From the NCBI RefSeq assembly GCF_041260155.1, contig NC_091929.1, positions 49,243,389 to 49,307,388 on the forward strand: a stretch of DNA of 64,000 nt. Direction: 5' to 3'. The notes beneath the pieces are model-generated. The model did no database searches and was not told where the DNA came from. It worked only from the letters and a program-made list of their open reading frames with translations. Positions 24,491-35,888 of this stretch are shown one piece after another. Both the position numbers and the translations under genes were made by a program. Source of the DNA: Ptychodera flava (taxonomy: Eukaryota; Hemichordata; Enteropneusta; Ptychoderidae). Each line of letters starts with the position of its first letter. Position 1 is the first letter of the stretch.

Positions 24491-26281
24491 CAGGATTCTC
24501 CACGGAAATTTTTGTCAGAGGGGCGGCTAATTAGCATAATAATTTGCATATTGATTTACATTAGTTAACCTATGACCTCCAGTAGGTTAAAAGATTACTG
24601 TCAATACCTTTAAAAGGCAGCATTATACACACAGTGTTGTCAGTAACATGCAACAGCCTTCGACATATCCATAGACTAAAGACCAGATCAATGGAATAAT
24701 GTTAACCCTTTAAACCCGGCTCGGACATAAATGTCCGATGATGTCATAGAGTACCAGGGGGACAGGGTGCAAAGGGTTAATAAAGTAGTTGCCTTTCTGT
24801 CAGAAAAAATCATGTAAAAAGGGACCCGCCACCAGAACCAATATTGGTAAGATTATTCAGGGATTGTTATCAGGATGAATGAGGACTGCAAACTACTTCA
24901 AAACAATCATCTTTATTTTTTTTCATGTATTCTCCAACAATTGAATAAAGACATAAGTAATATCTTTCTCTCAACTTGCTGACCCCCCGTTTCAAGTAAT
25001 TATAGTTTTAACAAATAACACTTTGAAACATTAAAGGAAATGAGTCTTCCGCTTGACTGTTTATGATCAAAGGCTAATGAACCTTCTGATCTCCAAAGTC
25101 TGAGCGTGGACGTACGGTAGACCATGGACGTCCACGGGTAGACAAACGCATATATCCCGGGCATGTATCCCATCATCGGCCAATTTGCAAACAGTTGGAA
25201 AGAGCAATGGAAAGGGCTAAATGTATAACTAAAACCATCTTAATCTGGTCGCTGTATCATAGAGCTAATAGCGAGTAAAAGTTGAATCGTGGTACCGGTG
25301 AACTCCTTATTGCAAACGTAGTACATACAGAGCTGTGCACAACCTTTCCAACTCGGAAACTATATCTCCTGCCCGATGCATGGTTATTCAGTAAAGCCTA
25401 CCGCGATTTCACAGTTTTGCATGCATTAGCAGTTCAAACCACACCATCTCCTACCAAGTCTGCATAAGCTGAACTTCTAATGCTAACAATACGCAAGGAT
25501 CGGACCGCTATCGATAGCTGCGACCGCAGCTAACTTAAAACAGCCACCATTTTGACATCTCCGTACAGTTTACAAGGGAGAGTACTTTTGTCCAATAGAA
25601 AGGTACGTTTCATAGCGCAAGTATACTCAGCAACGAAGCCTTAGCATTATGAGCATAGATAAATATTTCCGTATTGTACAAAATTGCTGATTGGTTAAGA
25701 CTGGAAGATTCCATTTGAAGGGACTGCTAGAGTCGAGTCAAAGGGAGACCCAGTAAGAACTTTCGATCGATCATGCACAGCAGTTCGCTGTGAGAGTTTC
25801 GTGTACGCTGTACAAAAACTTTGTTGTGCACCAGCAAATTGCGTCTACATTAACACCTTCAAAGTTCAAATCATTTAAAATTGCACTTCTGTAGACTTTG
25901 CTGAGTCCCCCCAGCGTGCGCGTAGCAGAACAGGACATTACTGATTAGCAATGATTTTTTTGATACACATGTTTGATCAGATCGGTACTTTGACAAACTC
26001 CGCTTCAAAAAATAGGTGTGAAACGATTGCCATTTGCCATGACCAAGTGTCGACGTCAAGATTACAAAGTGTGAATGATCCACAATTTGTATTGTACATT
26101 ATGTGCAGCAAGTAAGCAAGTACACAAATTGCTCGCTAACAATTGACAACTACGAGCTTCGTTTCCATCAAAAACAAAGGGGCGGCGTTTCCAATTGCAG
26201 GGGCGGCACATTAGCTATAGGGGCAGTCACCAAAAACAGAGGGGCGGGCCGCCCCTCAAAAACCCCCCGTGGAGAACCCTG
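24491..26281. mobile_element. 1.8-kb DNA element, proven by an empty site
   Basis: The left end is CAGGATTCTCCACGG and the right end reads back as CAGGGTTCTCCACGG, so these are terminal inverted repeats followed by GGGGCGGC-rich subterminal sequence. The flanks ATTAC (24486-24490) and ATCAC (26282-26286) appear as a single ATTAC in copy B near 56573-56577, defining a 5-bp duplication. No transposase is seen. An older 79-bp TTAA MITE is nested inside, and a second TTAAAGGTATTGACAGTA-type end is present near 24595-24612. Confidence 0.88.
24702..24780. repeat. 79-bp MITE with TTAACCCTTT ends
   Basis: Begins TTAACCCTTTAAACCC and ends GGTGCAAAGGGTTAA. It contains the palindrome TCGGACATAAATGTCCGA at its centre-left. 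Its ends resemble those of the 9954 and 18373 repeats. Confidence 0.6.
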
Positions 26282-26817
26282 ATCACATTTTTTGGCTTAT
26301 TTGCATATTTTTCAACGATAATTTTATTTAAACTAATTCCCTTTGGAAGTTCATAATGCATCTAAACCCCATAAATATTTAAATGAAATACAAAGTGATT
26401 CTCAACACTTTGCAATCAGACTAGGGCATTTTTGATAAAAAGATTTGATATGTTTTATAATTATACATCTACCATGGAGTACAATAGAATTTTGCGTGCG
26501 CTAAAAAGCCGTACAGAATGCCTGTTCCGTAACACAAACAGTTTCCAGATGTCCCATCCCCTGTGGGTGTATCTGTGCGTTCACTGTTGAACAGTTTCGA
26601 GGGACCCATTGGACGACTGCCAGAACATGTCTCGCGTGCGCTCTGTACGTGCGTGTGTAGTGCTCACACACTATCCAGAACTTGCTGAAGTGTGTCAGAG
26701 ATAATGATCCACACTGGTGCAATAAAATCGGAAGGAAAACTGTTGACATTACACGAAAACGGTCACTACTCTGACAATTCGATGCCCCTGTCAGGAATGT
26801 AAGATGTGTAATAATAA

Positions 26818-26943
26818 CGTTATCATGAAAATACCACAAAGGATGTACTCGGACATTGGCGCCATGCATAGCCTTCCGATTCGCATCAGGTGACACGCTG
26901 CGCCAATGTCCTCGTGCATCCTTTCTCTCTTTTGTAATAACCT
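26818..26943. repeat. ATACC(G/A)CAAAGGATG hairpin element, copy 1
   Basis: The left arm runs CGTTATCATGAAAATACC into ACATTGGCGCC and the right arm reads back through CGCCAATGTCC and GGTTATTAC. The flanking sequence (ATTACACGAAAACGGTCACT and others) matches copy 3 at 56760-57000. It also matches, in reverse, sequence beside copy 2 near 46990-47120. Confidence 0.7.
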
Positions 26944-27269
26944 CATAATACAAATAGGAAAACTTGTCCCCAATATATAATGTTGCAACTTGCGAGTTTC
27001 ATCACAATTTTAACAAAACTGATGAAGGTTATCCCTTTGGACCTCTAAGATCAAAGAATAAAGCATTCTTACAAGCAGTTTACAAGAAGAGATCTTACCC
27101 CTTTGATGAGGACAAATGCCCCAAAATATTAACTATGCAAATTTCACCACAACTTGAGCAGTCATCGCTATGAACTCAGGTAGCAAATATCTCAACAACA
27201 CTCTTCACATTTATACTGTATGATATTTGAGTAGAATAACACGTAGAGAGAATTCTTTGAGTTCAAATG

Positions 27270-27477
27270 TTGTACTGTGAACTTGACATGTATGTGGTAT
27301 GATACACAAATGGATCAATCTGTGCAACCTAAGAGTAGATGTATCGATGACGGTTTTATCACACTCTTCACATTCCTACGGCTGAGATGTAAGTGGATCA
27401 ATATGTGCCTTATAACGATAAGACAGCTCTTTTGTGTGAATTATTTACCACACTCAATCCATTTGTACGGTCTGACA
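27270..27477 (-). pseudogene. Decayed zinc-finger codons beyond the stop of gene A
   Basis: Read on the minus strand after the stop, the sequence still shows PYKWIECGK, a degraded ECxxC..F..L..H pattern and ATACATC/HSG-like remains of about two more fingers with stops in frame. The same remnants follow gene B (60000-60196). The ancestral array therefore ran further, and both copies inherited a shortened end. Confidence 0.7.
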
Positions 27478-29885
27478 TCAGAGTGGCTCAATTGGTTTGA
27501 CACCCGAATGGATCAGTCTATGCTTCGTAAGATTGCTCTTATGTTTGAATGCTTTACCACACTCCTGGCATTCATATGGTCTGATACCAGAGTGGCTCAA
27601 TTGGTGAATCCTAAGATTGCCCTTTTGAATGAATGTCTTACCACACTCTTTGCATTCATATGGTCTGATGCCGGAATGGGTTAATCTGTGCTTCTTTAGA
27701 TTGCCTCTATCTTTGAATGCTTTATCACATACTTCACATTCATATGGTCTGAGGTTTGAATGGACCACATTATGCCTACTAAGAGAAGTCTTGTTTGTGA
27801 ATGTTTTACCACACTCTTTGCATTCATACGATCTGAGGCCTGAATGGATCAAATTGTGCCCCCTGAGAGTGCTTCTATCTTTGAATGCTTTACCGCATAC
27901 TTCACATCCATATGGTCTGAGGTTTGAATGGACCACACTGTGTACGTTAAGACTGCTCTTTTGTGTGAATGTTTTACCACACTCTTTACATTCATAAGGT
28001 CTGAGGCCTGAATGAATCAGTTTGTGCTTCATAAGATCAGTGCTACGTGTAAATGCTTGATCACACTCTTTGCATTTGTGGGGTTTGAAGCCTGTATGGG
28101 TAAATCTGTGCCACCTAAGAGAGCCGCTATCTTTGAATGTTTTACCACATACTTTACATTCATATGGTCTGAGGTTTGTGTGGATCACACTGTGTCTCAT
28201 AAGACCGGCCTTTTGCCTGAATTTCTTACCACACTCTTTGCATTCATGTGGTTTGACACCTGAATGGATCAGTATGTGCTCCGTAAGACTCCTCTTTGCT
28301 GAGAACGCTTTACCACACTCCTTGCATTCATATGTGCTGACACGTACACCAGAGTGCGTGACTTGATGTGTCCTAAGATGGCTCTTTTGTGTGAATGTTT
28401 TACCACACTCTTTGCATTCATATGGTCTGAGGCCTGAATGAATCAATCTGTGCATGTTAAGATGTTCATTACGTGAGAATGTCTTACCGCACACTTCACA
28501 TTCATGTGGTTTGACTCCTGAATGGATCAGTTTGTGCGGCCTAAGATCACCCTTGCGTGTAAATTTTTTACCACACTCTTTGCATTCATACGGTCTGAGG
28601 CCTGAATGGATCGAACTGTGCACCGTAAGAGTTCTCCTGTCTTTGAATTTATCACCACAAACTTCACATTCATACGGTCGGAGGTTTGAATGGGCTAATT
28701 TGTGTGTTTTAAGATGGACCTTTTGTGTAAACGTTTTACCACACTCTTTGCATTCATATGGTCTGAGGCCTGTGTGGACCATACTGTGCGTCATAAGACT
28801 GTCCTTTACTGCGAATGTCTTACCACAATCTTTGCATTCATATGGTTTGACACCAGTATGGATTAGTCTATGCTTCGTAAGACTGCTCTTTGCTAAGAAT
28901 GTTTTATCACACTTCTCACATTTATACTTTCTGACACGTGTACTAGAGTGTGTGACTTGATGTGTCCTAAGATTGCTCTTTTGTGTGAATGTTTTACCGC
29001 ACTCTTTGCATTCATACGGTTGGAGGCCCGAATGGATCAGTCTGTGCGTGCTAAGATAGCTCTTACTTGAGAATGTCTTACCACAATCTCTACATTCATA
29101 TGGTTTTACACCTGAATGGATCAGTTTGTGCTTTCTAAGATTGCGATTACATGTAAATGTTTTTCCACACTCTTTGCATTCATAAGGCCTGAATCCTGAA
29201 TGGATCAAACCATGCACCCTGAGAGAGTTTCTATAATTGAATGTTTTACCACATACTTCACATTCATATGGTCTGAGGTTTGAATGGACCAAATTGTGTG
29301 TACTAAGCTGGGCCTTCTGTTTGAATGTCTTACCGCACTCTTTGCATTCATAAGGTTTGACTCCTGAATGGATCAGTCTGTGTTTTGCAAGATTGCCCTT
29401 AAGTGTGAATGTTTTACCACACTCTTTGCATTCATACAGTCTGAGGCCTGAATGTATCAGGCTGTGCTTCCCAAGACTGTCCTCTTGAGTGAATGTTTCA
29501 CCACAATCCGTGCATTCATGTGGTCTGTTATTTCTTTCAATATTGCCATTTACTTCACATTTCCAAACTGATGTCGTCCCACTTTCTGAACAGAAATAAG
29601 ACTCTTCTATTTGCAATGGGCAATCCTTTACAAGCCTTGTTTTCCAATCACCTCTTTCACACTCCTGGCTCTTATTACTGCATACCTGTACCAGTGCATT
29701 CTGTGAGTTATTTTCATCATTATTCAAATGACTCTCAGACAAACTGATGGAATCTTTGTCCACTGTAGATTGGTTGTCAATGTGATCATGCTGTGCAGTA
29801 AAGTCTTCTCTATCCTTTTCTGTGCTGTCATACTCCAAGGTGACATAACCATTTTGGACAAGACTCTGTATGATCATTGATGCTC
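27478..29885 (-). CDS. Poly-C2H2 zinc-finger protein A, main exon (24 fingers)
   Basis: A single long exon encoding about 800 residues. From the ATG at 29877 (MIIQSLVQNGYVTLEY) there is an acidic, serine-rich region of about 125 residues with no KRAB, SCAN or BTB domain. It is followed by 24 tandem C2H2 fingers of the form YECKECGKTFx5LxxHx3H with HSGLRPYEC-type linkers. The linkers after fingers 7 and 14 are two residues longer, splitting the array 7+7+10. I place the exon start at 29885 because CTCTACAAACAG|GAGC is a good acceptor; the open frame continues upstream to 29958 but probably as intron. The acceptor is phase 1, matching the exon at 35399-35512. Such proteins bind DNA in the nucleus, usually as repressors. 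The target and orthologue are unknown. A near-identical paralogue lies at 60197-62808. Confidence 0.93.
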
Positions 29886-30107
29886 CTGTTTGTAGAGAAA
29901 AGGGTTTAGAAAAATACATGAAAGGAATATTATATACGAGCGCCACAGGAGTATGCACAGCTGTATTCTGTAAATATGAAATTTAAATATTATTCAACAA
30001 GCAACTGACAAATCTTCAGAATTTTATTAGAATGATGACTTGACCATAACGATTCTTTTGTTGCATTCACAAGGGGAATCAGTATCTAAGGATGTAAGTT
30101 CAAATCT

Positions 30108-30284
30108 AATAGACCCTTTTCATAAGTCTAGCACCCTCCTGTGGCCACTGTGAATTTGAAGCCGAAGCGAGACCACTGGGGAAAACCCTGTACAGCCTCC
30201 GGAGGGTTTTCCCCAGTGGCTTCGCTTTGACTTCAAATTCACAGTGGCCACTGGAGGGCGCTAGACTTATGAATAGGGTCTATT
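30108..30284. repeat. Hairpin MITE, copy in duplicate A
   Basis: The ends AATAGACCC and GGGTCTATT are inverted. Arms of about 80 bp share AGTCTAGC, CCACTGTGAATTTGAAG and CCACTGGGGAAAACCCT with their complements. It lies about 220 bp upstream of the zinc-finger exon acceptor. Confidence 0.85.
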
Positions 30285-30844
30285 GATCATTTTCTGAATT
30301 TATGTCAAAGCCTAGGAAAGGACTGCTTATAAGACTCATGTAAATAAGAAATAAAAAAAAGCACCAATGACATTTTGCTCCTACCGGTATTTTGCAACAT
30401 TTTGCAAGCCAGATTGAGTGTATGTATGATATTTAATAGCTCCTCATGACCTTAAATGTAGCTTGTGATATTCATAGTAAGTAGCATTTGAACACATTTT
30501 GATGCACCCTCTACTAGTGTAATGGATGACAACTGTTGCGACAGACACAGACACTTACACTACACCTTTACAGCCTGGTACATCATAGGTAGTGATTCGT
30601 TCTATCATACCAAAGTAAAGGACCCTCTTGTAATATCATATTGCATACAATTTATGTAGACAATATTTGGCTGCCCCACTGTCTATGGTTGCAGATAGAA
30701 CACTAACGCAACATGTAAAAAAATACTTGTCTGTAGCAACATATCTCTTTTTTTGTGAATTTTCCCATTCTAAAAAAAATATGGTTTTAAGTCAACTAGC
30801 TGACAACTTAAGTCATTGGTTAAAACTTTCCTGACTCTGTCCAT

Positions 30845-31945
30845 GAACATTAACAATCGACCTAGCAGCTGAAATAGCTCCACTGTGCTATATAGAGAAT
30901 AACTGCTTTTGACACGTGTTGATGAAGAACGTGGAAATCTTTGATAGGCCATTCTTTTAGACAAACATAACTGGTAAAAATATACAAATATACAAGATTT
31001 CATCATTATTTGAACATATCACCTTAAGATCATCCTTTAGAACATACAACCAAAGGTATCAGACAAGTTTGAGAATCAAATGTTTTGACAAAAATGGTGA
31101 AAATTGCCCTAAGAGAACAGAATTGGAGATTTCATCATAAATTCAATATTATATCAAATTAACCCCTTGGAACCTGTATACCAAATATCAAATCTATCAG
31201 ACAAGTAGTTACAGACATACAGATGCCACCAACTCATCATATAAGCTCTTTTTGGTATTTATATAATACCAAATATGAGCTAAAATTGACCCCAAAATAC
31301 AAATTGCAGATTTCATCATAATTTCAATATATAACTTGAGTTTATCTGTAGAAATCTGTATACCACATATCGAAGCTGTTGAAGATTTCATCATAATTTG
31401 AACATATCACCTTGAAATCATCCTTTAGAACATTTAACCTAAAGCTATCAGACAAGTTTGAAAATAAAAATTTTTGACAAAAATGGTGAAAATTGCCCCA
31501 CAAGAACAAAATAGATTTCATCCTTATTTCTATATTATAAATTAAATAATCCCTTGGAACCTGTACACAAATATTTTGACCAAAAGTTACGAAAATTGCC
31601 TTAAGATATAAATTTGCATATTTCTGCACAATTTGAACAAATCTAACTGCGGTCACCCAAAGTACACTGTATATCAAATTTAAAGGAATCAGACATGCGG
31701 TTTCAGAGAAGATTTTTTTACCAAAAACGGCAAAAAAATGCCTCAACAATACAAATATATAATTTTCACCATGATTTGAACAAACTTAAGTGAGGTCACC
31801 CTAATTGTGAACAACAATCGGACGTGCGGTATCAGAGGAGAAGGCAATTGTTGACTGACGATGGATGGACGACAATGATGGAAAATGACAGAAAATCAGC
31901 CTAGATGTATTTGATAAGCTCCATGTCTCTGACACCGAAGCTAAA
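30845..31945. mobile_element. Unclassified element built of 146-bp-type tandem units, A
   Basis: Starts with CGACCTAGCAGCTGAAATAGC and ends with ATTTGATAAGCTCC..GAAGCTAA. In between are diverged units with ACCAAA.ATCAAA..TATCAGACAAGT, TTTTTGACAAAAATGG and GATTTCATCATAATTT motifs. No coding capacity. The same design recurs at 32775, 57780 and 58800. Confidence 0.6.
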
Positions 31946-32774
31946 AAGACCACCTGGGTCACTAGAAATACAAGATACTGGTATAGTGCAATTATGGTGG
32001 TGAGGGATAATACAAGCACAGTTAAGACATTGCAAAGAAGTATATTATTTGTTAGAAGCTTCAAAACATTCCATATAACCAACTACAGAGATTTTAGCTC
32101 TCTGTATAAACTGAAAATATTCCTTGAAGGTTCAGTGGAAATGGCTGTTATTGATTGTACATTAAGCCCTAAGAAAGTACATATACAAGCATACAAAATG
32201 TTATAATTTTTTTCATGAATATTAACGATCATGAATATTAATGAGCCGTCTGGCACTCTTGGAAGTCTGAGGACAGAGAGGGACTGGCATTTTTTATCAC
32301 ATATGGAGTTGATGATGATGAACAATTGCTTTAAAATAAAGTGTGTGACAAGAATATCAATGTTTTTTGCTTTTTTCAAACCATGTAAATTATACAGGGC
32401 AGGTAGTTTTCCAATGCGGGCAAGCAAACTTAACCCTCCACTTGCCAGAAGGGCAAGTGGTTACAAAATTGTCTTTCCCCGGAATGTCCCGGCTAGTTTA
32501 AAATATGGGAGAGGGACGAATAATAGATTATGCAAATCACTGTTATGCAAATTGAAGTTTCAGCCACACATCTGACAGACTGACATTTTAGTGACATTGG
32601 GCACATTTTTGGCCTCCAGCCCACAGCATCCAATACCTATCCAGCTAGATCAGGAACTCTATAAAATGGAGTTTCAATGACAGAGCCAAGTTGTTGCAAT
32701 GTTTTATGTAGCCCCTCCACACAGTTATAGAGTTCAGCAAAATTACATTTATTCATGATAGCATAAATATCACA

Positions 32775-34272
32775 AAAACTAAACAAGCGACCTAGCGGCC
32801 GATATAGCTCCGCTGTGTTTATGTACAGAATAACTATTTTTGACAAATGTTGATGAAGAAGGTGGAAATCTTTGATAACTCAATGCAGTGGCCAGAAAAA
32901 AGTGGCTAAAATAAGCTGCAAAAATACAAAATTGAAGATTTCATCATACTTTGAATATATCACATCCGATCATCCTAAGAACATGTCAACCAAAGCTATC
33001 TGATGAGTAGTTTTTTGAGAATGAAATATTCTGACCAAAAATGGCAACAATTGCCCCCAAAATAAAAATTGCAGATTTCATCATAATTTCAAAATATCAC
33101 ACTTAGTTCATATATAGAAACCTGTATACCAAATTCAAAGCTTTTAGACCAGTACTTTTGAGAAACGCATTTTTTGACCAAAAATGGGAAAAATTGCCCC
33201 CAAAATTAAAAATTGCAGATGTCATCATTATTTCAATAAATCTCATTTAGTTCATCTATGGAAACCTGTATACCAAATTTCAAAGCTATCAGATAAGTAG
33301 TTTTGGAAATACACATTTTTTCACCAAAAATGGCAAAAATTGCCCAAAAAATACAAAATTACAGATTTCATCAGAAATTCAATATATATTACTAAGCTTA
33401 TCTGTAGAAACCTGTAAACCAAATTTCAAAGCTATCAGACCAGTACTTTATGAGAAACACATTTTTTGACCAAAAATGGCAAAAATTGCCCCAAAATTAC
33501 AAAATTGCAGATTTCATCATTATTTCCATAAATATCATTTAGTTCATCTGTAGAAACCTCTATACCAAATTTCAAAGCTATCAGATGTGTAGTTTTGGAA
33601 ATACACATTTTTTGACCAAAAATGGCAAAAATTGCCCCAAAAATACAAAATCACAGATTTCATCAGAAATTCAATATATATTACTTAGTTCATCTATAGA
33701 AACCTGTAAACCAAATTTCAAAACTATCAGACCAGTACTTTTTGAGAAATACATTTTTTGACGAAAAATGGCAAAAATTGCCTTAAAAATGCAAATTTGC
33801 ATATTTCTGCACAATTTGAACAAATCTGAAATAGATCATCCCTAGGGACATATGTACCAAATATAAAAGCTATCTGACCAGTAGTTTTGAAGAAGAAGAT
33901 TTTTAAAGATTTTTTTACCAAAAATGACAAAAATTGCCTTAAAAATACAAATATGCAAATTTCACTACCATTTGAACAAATCTGATTTAAGTCACCCTAA
34001 ACAAACTGCATATCAAATTTCAAAGCAATCGGACGAGCGGTTTCAGAGAAGAAGATTTTTTTACCAAAAACACTAAAAAATGCCCCAAAAATACAAATAT
34101 GCAAATTTCACCATGATTTGAAGAAACTGAAGTGAGGTCACCCCAAGTGAACTGCATATAAAATTTCAAAGCAATTGGACCCGTGGTTTCAGAGGACGGA
34201 CGACGCCGGACGACGCTGGACGCCGGACGACGACGGATAATCAACCTATTTGATAAGCTCCGCGTCGCTGAC
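32775..34272. mobile_element. Unclassified element built of 146-bp tandem units, B
   Basis: Starts AAGCGACCTAGCGGCCGATA and ends TGATAAGCTCCGCG..AGCGGAGCTAAT, where the last 25 bases form a hairpin (GCTCCGC..GCGGAGC). The best-preserved internal units put CCTGTATACCAAATT-type phrases at 33121, 33265, 33411, 33557 and 33703, a period of 144-146 bp. A GACGACGCCGGACGACG run sits just before the end. Confidence 0.7.
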
Positions 34273-34900
34273 AGCGGAGCTAATCAAAGCAATGAATAAA
34301 CTGCTATTTAAGCTTCAGATAGTCTACAGAACAATTCTGTCCACCGGCAGAGCTAGTAACCAAGAGCAGAAAATCTTATAATTCAAACTCACAAACTATG
34401 GTACCTTTACAACTAGCAAAGAAATCTGGCTATCTCCACAAGACTACCTAGATTATCAGTTCCAGAGTTGATTTGGACAGCTTTCACATTTTTGTACCAA
34501 AATGCATAATTATTGGTCAAGTACATTAATTTAATTAGAATCCAATCAGTATGATACATCTTCACTCAAAATACTGAGTGTGTAAATGTACATCTTGTGA
34601 TTCTTGAGATTTTGCCAGGGACAGATCTAGTAAAGTACATGTTACTTTAACACTATGGTATACGATTAGGATTGACAACAAGATTTATATGACAACAAGA
34701 TTTATAAAACTCTCTCAGATCCCAAACACAAAAATGCTATGTATATATTTGTACGTAATTCACAAAGTATCCCATAACAGCACTATCAAACATATATGCC
34801 AGTATGGCAGAAGTGAGCAAGCCTGAAATGCCGGCTCAAAGAAAGATGTACAGTCACCACTGCTGTATCAACACACATGAAATCCTCGCATAATATATAT

Positions 34901-35011
34901 TATAGCCCACACATGGGACTATGTGCCCGAGGGTAGGTGACCATTTGCCCGACGTAAGGAGGGCAAATGGTCTCCTGCCCCGAGGGTACATAGTCCCATG
35001 TTTGGGCTATA
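34901..35011. repeat. Hairpin MITE, about 110 bp
   Basis: Arms 34901-34950 and 34961-35011 are reverse complements (TATAGCCCACACATGGGACT against its mirror; CCATTTGCCC against GGGCAAATGG), with a 10-base loop. Confidence 0.85.
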
Positions 35012-35398
35012 ATGTTTTTATTACATTCCTCTCTTACTCAGTTTGCACCAAAAATATTTATGTTTATTGGCAAATTATAGTCAAATGCTTTATTTTCATT
35101 TTAGACGAAAAACGGTTAAAAATAGAACGATTTTCATCATCGAATGGCGCACTGATATATTTAAACTACTGTTATGCGGTTTATCAATATTTTTATGCAA
35201 AATTTTCCAAAAACCGGATTTTCTGTGCAAACATGAAATTTCAAGACTTTCTCATCCAAAAGTTTTCAAGTTGAAAATAGTTCCGGTTCATTTTCAGTCC
35301 AGTGATGACTATGCGGCCCGCGACGTCATCGGCGAGTTACCATTGAATCCTATGGAGCGCGCGACGTTCGATATACGAGGCATGTAATAAAACCTTAC

Positions 35399-35512
35399 CT
35401 GACATGGATGATGTGTTGTCCTGACATAAGGTGCTTGAAAGACTCTCAAACGATTTTCCTAACTCACGTAGTTGGTCAAATTGTCTTGCGGCTTTACAAA
35501 TTGCTGAACATT
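35399..35512 (-). CDS. Probable internal exon of zinc-finger gene A
   Basis: On the minus strand, TTCTGTATTTTCTCAG|AATG (acceptor) and TCAG|GTAAGG (donor) bound a 114-bp exon of two plus 37 codons plus one base, open only in the frame reading CSAICKAARQFDQLRELG and on through KSFESLSSTLC. Both ends are phase 1. Its last G joins GA of the 29885 exon to give SMS-G-ASMIIQ in the same frame as the fingers. It is predicted helical with charged residues, possibly a small interaction segment. No transcript evidence is available; the splice sites and phase agreement are the support. Confidence 0.62.
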
Positions 35513-35888
35513 CTGAGAAAATACAGAAAATGTCACTTACAATTAAGCTTAAGCCACATAGAATTGATGTATCGTGACTGCATATAGCAGTAAAATTCAT
35601 TGTGGTCAAATGTAACAGATGAGTCAGACACATGACTGTATCTCAAGCCTCACATACAATGAAGGTAAAGTGCTGGAGATATTTTTTTACCATTGGAGTT
35701 CATTTGGTAGGGTGTAGAACTTGCATCTTCCGTTTGTGGACATACACAGAAAACTCTAAAAGTGTGCTCTACGGTACAGCACATCATTCTTCTCAATTCC
35801 CATTATGAATAAGTTAGAAAAAGCTTTCAATTTTTGTGTGACTCCCCACCCCCTTCTATTCCTCCGACCCCTCCAGGCCGTAAATAAT
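35513..35888. other. No feature seen
   Basis: Intronic if the zinc-finger gene A model is right. AT-rich, no repeat or gene recognised. Confidence 0.4.

Larger units (their letters stand above)
22838..31084. repeat. Large direct duplication, copy A (visible part)
   Basis: Collinear with 55108-64000. Matching blocks are 22838-24190 with 55108-56468, 24376-24490 with about 56466-56577, 26287-26460 with 56578-56755, 26740-27015 with 56757-57045, 27016-27060 with 58618-58664, and 27058-31084 with 59808-64000. Copy A has extra DNA at 24191-24375, 24491-26286 and about 26460-26740. It lacks about 2.7 kb of repeat DNA present in copy B. Inside the unit an internal direct repeat of about 195 bp (23032 and 23227) is shared by both copies, so it predates the duplication. 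Confidence 0.9.

Noticed and set aside
27629-28960. Several plus-strand open frames of 80-170 codons opposite zinc-finger gene A (and the same at 60489-61883)
   Set aside because: They are antisense shadows of the regular finger repeat. Their LPHSLHSYGLRPEW-type pattern is the complement of the finger consensus.
29886-29958. Extended start of zinc-finger protein A (MHTPVALVYN...), and the same in copy B
   Set aside because: The stretch ends in a good splice acceptor (TTTTCTCTACAAACAG) and is more likely intron. It would be correct only if transcription starts just upstream.
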